Source: Cereibacter ovatus
GTDB taxonomy: Bacteria; Pseudomonadota; Alphaproteobacteria; Rhodobacterales; Rhodobacteraceae
Assembly: GCF_900207575.1 (NCBI RefSeq)
Contig: NZ_OAOQ01000001.1
Coordinates: forward strand, 248,001 to 312,000
Reading direction: 5' to 3'
DNA: 64,000 bases
In this document: piece by piece, positions 62,539-64,000 of the stretch
Numbering within the stretch: position 1 is the first letter of the stretch
Layout: every line of letters starts with the position of its first letter
Program-made: the position numbers and the translations under genes
The notes under the pieces: model-generated
Databases searched by the model: none
Told to the model about the DNA's origin: nothing
What the model saw: only the letters and a program-made list of their open reading frames with translations

Positions 62539-64000
62539 TCAGGCGTCGATCCACCATTTGGAATGGTGATGCTCGAACGTCGGGTGCTGCTCGGCGCCCT
62601 TCACCTTCGGGTCGGTGTGCCGGAAGATCGAGCGCCAGTAAGGCTGGATCAGCACGCCCTCGTCTTGAAGGATGCGCTGAAGATCGGCCATCACCGCGCG
62701 TCGGCGGTCGGCGTCGGCAATGGCCATCGCCTGATCCAGCTTGGCGTCGAACTCGGCATTGGCAAAGCCGCTTTCGTTCCACGGCACGCCCGAGCGATAG
62801 GCCAGCGCAAGGATCTGCACCCCCAGCGGGCGCATGTTCCATTCTGTCGCCGAGAACGGGAATTTCAGCCAGTCGTTCCAGTAGGTTGCCCCCGGAAGCA
62901 CCGTGCGGCGGATCTTGATCCCGGCATCGCGCATCTGCGCCGCCACCGCATCGCAGGACGCCGCCTGCCACGCATCGTCAAGCGAGATCAGTTCGAATTC
63001 ATGGTCGGCCATGCCGGCGTCGGCCAGCATCTCGCGGGCGCGGGCGGGGTTCACCTCTGGCGGGGGCAGTTCGGCATATTCGGGATGGATCGGGCAGACA
63101 TGGTGGTTTTCGGCCACCGTGCCATGACCGGAATAGCCCAGTTCCAGCACCACGGCATTGTCCACCGCCATCTGCAATGCCCGCCGCACCCGGACATCGC
63201 GATAGTCCTCGGTCATCTGGTTGAAGCGGATCGCAAGGGTGGTCGCTGTCATCGCCTCGGATTTCGTCCAGCCAAGATCGTCCAGCACCTGAATGAATTC
63301 GCCCACCGACTGATAGGTGGCGTCGATCTCGCCCGATCCTGCGGCCGCGGCGGCGGCGGCAGGATCGCTGCCCAGATCGATATATTCGATCCGGTCCAGC
63401 CACGGGCCGCCATGGACCGCGCTGCCCCACCAGCGATGGGTCGGGTTGCGCACCAGAACCATGCGGATGCCGATCTCGACCGTTTCGGGCAGATAGGGGC
63501 CGGTTCCGATCGGATTGGCGGCGGGATCGCCGTTGTCATAGGATGCGTGAACCACCGCAGCGGGATAGTCGGCAAGGTTCGCAATCAGCGCAATGTCGGG
63601 CTGTGACAGCGACAGCCGCAGCGTCAGCGGGTCAACCACCGTGATCGCATCGGCGCGCAACCGGCCATCGGACTGAAGCGCGACCATCTGGCCCGCCATG
63701 GCATTGCCCTCGACCGAGGCATCGCACCAGCGTTCGAAGTTCCGCCGCACATCTTCGGCGGTGAAGGGATCGCCGTTCGACCACAGCACGCCGGGGCGCA
63801 GCTTCAGCAGATATCCGGTTGCGTCGTCATTGGCCTGCCAGCTTTCCAGCAGCATCCCGCGAAAGCTGCCATCAGGCTGATATTCCACAAGATATTCCAG
63901 CCAGCCGCGGGTGAAGTTGGAAATCTGCGACCAGTCGGCGGTGCGCGGGTCTTTCAGGGCGCGGGTCTCCATCTCCATCCGCAGGGTGCCGCCGGGTTTC
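62539..64000 (-). CDS. Peptide/nickel-type ABC substrate-binding protein (5' end cut by window)
   Basis: The 486 or so visible residues form most of an SBP family 5 protein: the family pattern [45 protein letters not shown], the [13 protein letters not shown]-type region, [20 protein letters not shown] and the C-terminal [13 protein letters not shown]. The reading frame remains open to base 64000, upstream of [11 protein letters not shown], so the true start and signal peptide lie outside. Ligand is unknown; peptides, opines or nickel chelates are typical. Confidence 0.92.
   Translation of the reverse strand, partial: KPGGTLRMEMETRALKDPRTADWSQISNFTRGWLEYLVEYQPDGSFRGMLLESWQANDDATGYLLKLRPGVLWSNGDPFTAEDVRRNFERWCDASVEGNAMAGQMVALQSDGRLRADAITVVDPLTLRLSLSQPDIALIANLADYPAAVVHASYDNGDPAANPIGTGPYLPETVEIGIRMVLVRNPTHRWWGSAVHGGPWLDRIEYIDLGSDPAAAAAAAGSGEIDATYQSVGEFIQVLDDLGWTKSEAMTATTLAIRFNQMTEDYRDVRVRRALQMAVDNAVVLELGYSGHGTVAENHHVCPIHPEYAELPPPEVNPARAREMLADAGMADHEFELISLDDAWQAASCDAVAAQMRDAGIKIRRTVLPGATYWNDWLKFPFSATEWNMRPLGVQILALAYRSGVPWNESGFANAEFDAKLDQAMAIADADRRRAVMADLQRILQDEGVLIQPYWRSIFRHTDPKVKGAEQHPTFEHHHSKWWIDA

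Overview
The window looks like ordinary chromosome from a GC-rich alphaproteobacterium of the order Rhodobacterales (Rhodobacteraceae; genus not resolved). This rests on gene content and family-level resemblance, not a search: the glp glycerol ABC operon, heterotetrameric sarcosine oxidase, a DksA lacking zinc cysteines, an EcfG-type sigma factor, the ccmI-ruvX-DUF1289 run, and small Rhodobacterales-type membrane proteins. I found no rRNA, tRNA, CRISPR array, prophage or insertion sequence. Both window ends cut genes: acetolactate synthase on the left and a peptide-type binding protein on the right.

Region by region. 1-5 kb: acetolactate synthase behind a complete attenuator (promoter, Val/Leu leader peptide, antiterminator stem, terminator), a Na+/Ca2+ antiporter, the N-end-rule transferase Bpt, RDD and DUF2852 membrane proteins. 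5-11 kb: glnE with a small coupled gene, then the Entner-Doudoroff genes edd and eda with a LacI-type operator upstream and a near-perfect 36-nt inverted repeat between them. 11.6-24 kb: RlmI-like methyltransferase, PIN protein, M48 protease, cytochrome c, a MoxR/VWA cluster with a lipoprotein and a 54-aa membrane protein, dksA, an FAD monooxygenase, a thioesterase, xth, and divergent erpA and dgt.

24-34.3 kb: a nine-gene glycerol operon on the minus strand, glpD-S-T-P-Q-U-V-K plus an iron-type alcohol dehydrogenase. It imports glycerol by ABC transport, phosphorylates it (GlpK) and oxidises it (GlpD). Its two ATPases carry complementary defects, predicting one working and one degenerate ATP site. 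34.5-38.2 kb: a PRC-barrel protein, a 24-aa membrane peptide, MgtC, and an ECF sigma factor with an overlooked NepR-like anti-sigma candidate and EcfG-like promoters. 38.3-40.6 kb: capsule export genes kpsE and kpsT.

40.8-50.4 kb: fabD, ccmI-ruvX-DUF1289, then soxBDAG for sarcosine oxidation, with an unknown membrane protein inserted between soxB and soxD behind its own promoter-like site, followed by sodB. 50.5-58.4 kb: a LOG-family enzyme, a LysM protein, an Atm1-type exporter, a YfgM-like protein, a BamB-like lipoprotein and der. 58.4-64 kb: a peptide/nickel-type ABC transporter with a fused double ATPase.

I did not see a clearly new defence or mobile system. The best leads are the asymmetric GlpS/GlpT pair, the NepR/EcfG locus with a frameshifted neighbour, the gene nested in the sarcosine oxidase operon, the paired 36-nt repeats, and the attenuator.
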